Origin: Eurosta solidaginis
Lineage: Eukaryota > Arthropoda > Insecta > Diptera > Tephritidae
Length of the DNA: 64,000 nt
Direction: 5' to 3'
Assembly: GCF_040869045.1 (NCBI RefSeq)
Contig: NC_090322.1
Span: 82,049,675-82,113,674 of the forward strand
The position numbers were made by a program, and so were the translations under genes. The notes under the pieces are model-generated. The model ran no database searches. It was given only the letters and a program-made list of their open reading frames with translations, and was not told the DNA's origin. Every line of letters starts with the position of its first letter. Position 1 is the first letter of the stretch. This document shows positions 62,138-64,000 of the stretch, piece after piece.

Positions 62138-63320
62138 TTATTGTGTCTGTAAATTTGGGGATGCCGTATCTTCGGTTTCCGCACTATTCGACGGTAGCAA
62201 TACCAATTTGACGAGCGGTCTTGTCACTTCTCCTCTCTCAGTTAGGACATCTACCACGCGTACCCGGTTGTCGGAGCCAAGGTGTAATTTGACAACTCGC
62301 CCTAATCTACATTCATTGGGTGGCAGGCTGTCCTCCCGTATGACCACCATGTCTCCCACTTTTATGTTGGACTTAGGATGTTTCCACTTGGTCCGCTTTT
62401 GAAGTTCTGAAAGATATTCTGTTTTCCACCTTCTGCAAAAGTTCTGATGCAAAGCCTTGAGTTTTTGCCACCTGTTCACAATTGAGGCCGGGTTTTCATC
62501 GACGTTGATTTCCGCTGGGGCTAGTAGGTGCCCTCCGTCTAGAAAATGCCCTGGCGTTAGAGGCTCAAGGTCTGATGGCTCATTTGAGGCCGGACTGAGG
62601 GATCGTGAGTTAGACACGCCTCAATTCTGCATAATAATGTATTAAATTCTTCAAAGGTGAACTTTTGGCTGAAAGCTACCTTTTTGAAATGGGCTTTGAA
62701 ACTTTTCACCCCAGCTTCCCACAGCCCCCCATGTGCGGAGCCCCCGGTGGTATAAAATGCCAAGTCAGTGCCTGATAGGAATGTTTGGAAAGCGTTTGGG
62801 TGCGGGCGTCAGCCAGAAAGGCTTTAAATTCCGCCTTAAATGCGCGTGACGCTCCGACGAAATTGGTCCCGTTGTCTGAGTAGACATTTCTGGGGCATCC
62901 ACGTCTGGCTATGAATCGAGCAAAAGCTGCTGCAAAGGATGAGGTGCTCAAGTCGCTAGTGCCCTCTAAGTGGATGGCCTTAGTCGAAAAGCACACGAAC
63001 AGACAAGCGTAACCTTTGGAAATGCGACACCCGCGCCCACTATAACTTTTAATATAGAAAGGGCCTGTGAAATCCACCCCGGTATTAGTAAATGCGAGCG
63101 AGAAAGTCGTTCGCTCCTGGGGAAGAATGCCCATAAGCTGACTTTGGGCGCGTCTCTTATGGATTGTACATATTTTGCAATTGTGAATGATTGACCTAAT
63201 CAGGGTTTTCACTTTTATAATCCAGTACTGCGTTCGAATAATACGCAGCATGAGTTGGTTTTCACCGTAGAGAGAATTCTCATGAACAAACTGGACAACT
63301 AGACGTGTAAACCTACAATT
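62138..63320 (-). pseudogene. Copy C integrase (family Y), doubly frameshifted
   Basis: Domains are as in copy A, with 'YSDNGTNFVGASRAF' intact. A private one-base loss in a C run on the plus strand (62,725-62,730; six C, against seven in copy B) shifts the frame at 'GAPHMGG', just before the catalytic Glu region. The shared slip lies at about 62,606-62,613. The tail ends at 62,138. Confidence 0.87.
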
Positions 63321-64000
63321 TTATGGTAGTATTATTGGATGGCGCTCAGGATAAGGCATATCTTTGGATGCGCCGAGTCGCCCGGCAACCCTTAATACTT
63401 CGTTTTCATCAAGGAAAGGGTTAAGTGAGAGGATTTCGCTTTTAGACTCAAGTGATACTTTGGCTTTCAATTTCGTGATCTCTGATCCGTAATGTTGCTT
63501 CTGAGCGAGTTTTATCAGACGGTTCGTCGTTGTTTTAATTTCATCGAATGAAATTAGACAAGAGTCCGGCTGGCTAGAAGCTCTTGTTTTCGGATGGGTT
63601 CTTTGAAGGAATCTCAAAATATACGATATTACCCTCAAAGCTCGCGAAAGACTGGAAAAGCTGTCAAGAATATCACTAATGTTGTCATTAATTGTTGCTG
63701 CATGAGCCTGCACTCGTTTTTCCTCAACGTTTGTTGTGAAGTCCGTTTCCTGGGATGGCAACTTTTCCTTATCTTCTTGTAGCCAAGAAGGTCCCTGCCA
63801 CCACAGAGTGTTGTTGATCAATTCTTGAGCTAAAACGCCTCTGCTCGCTAAGTCTGCTGGATTTATACCTGAATCCACGTGATACCAAGTCGAATTTCCT
63901 ACTTTGTCTAAGATTTTTGTGACTCGATGAGATACAAAAGTAGACCATGAACATGGGGGTTTGCGTATCCACGCCAGTACGATCGTCGAATCAGTCCAAA
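63321..64000 (-). pseudogene. Copy C RNase H end (family Y), runs off the window
   Basis: Only the C-terminal part is inside the window. 'DSGINPADLASRG', 'NNTLWWQGPSWLQEDKEK' and 'NRLIKLAQKQHYGSEI' lead to 'HPIILP' and the same TAA (63,323-63,321) as A and B. The sequence is very close to copy A over the overlap and appears open to the right edge. Confidence 0.88.

Larger units (their letters stand above)
45646..64000 (-). mobile_element. Tandem array of BEL/Pao-type retroelement units, period about 6.9 kb
   Basis: The X gag start codon lies at 46,825 (copy 0), 53,761 (copy A) and 60,653 (copy B), so the spacing is 6,936 and 6,892 bp. Copy C enters from the right edge. Order in the reading direction is C pol, spacer, B, spacer, A, spacer, copy 0. 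Only one spacer lies between units, as in arrays formed by LTR recombination or unequal crossing-over. Families are called from zinc knuckles, the DUF1758-type protease, the RT YVDD box, RNase H, the HHCC/DDE integrase and the DUF5641-like tail, in the order known for BEL/Pao. Confidence 0.9.

Overview
The window looks like insect heterochromatin, most likely dipteran, although the species cannot be named from the sequence. The evidence is a long AT-rich satellite with no reading frame of note, followed by decayed BEL/Pao-type LTR retrotransposon copies. I see no host gene with an intact reading frame and no prokaryotic features.

Positions 1-44,938 are one tandem satellite, all in one orientation, with a basic unit of about 277 bp (roughly 160 units). 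I do not recognise the family. It is organised at several scales. A 3.3/4.2-kb higher-order repeat fills about 0.5-16 kb and reappears at 39.66-44.2 kb. A repeat of about 1,012 bp lies at 16.66-20.05 kb and a 457-bp repeat at 21.54-23.76 kb. A segment of about 5 kb is duplicated in tandem at 26.18-35.46 kb, with 736 bp missing from the second copy. Many of the lengths are sums of three unit types: 277 bp, 344 bp (with 67 bp duplicated inside) and 113 bp (internally deleted). The array is interrupted once, at 25,498-25,650, by foreign DNA whose minus strand carries a hammerhead-ribozyme-like core.

Positions 44,939-45,645 are a transition zone with two short inverted repeats and a weak exon-like open frame.

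Positions 45,646-64,000 hold a minus-strand tandem array of retroelement units with a period of about 6.9 kb: copy 0 (gag-protease only), copy A, copy B and the end of copy C. Each unit is separated by one spacer of about 1.5 kb. Copies A and B are in-frame chimeras. The zinc-knuckle and protease N-terminus of one family (called X here; copy 0 has the whole X gag-protease) is joined to the zinc-knuckle, protease, reverse transcriptase, RNase H and integrase of a second family (Y). All three pol copies share the same stop codon before integrase and the same frame slip inside integrase. They therefore probably multiplied as dead DNA by tandem duplication, and later picked up private lesions.

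The most unusual signal is inside the X gag coding region: five 21-bp inverted repeats whose arms differ from one another but remain self-complementary. They lie in copies 0, A and B and encode a degenerate 7-residue peptide repeat.
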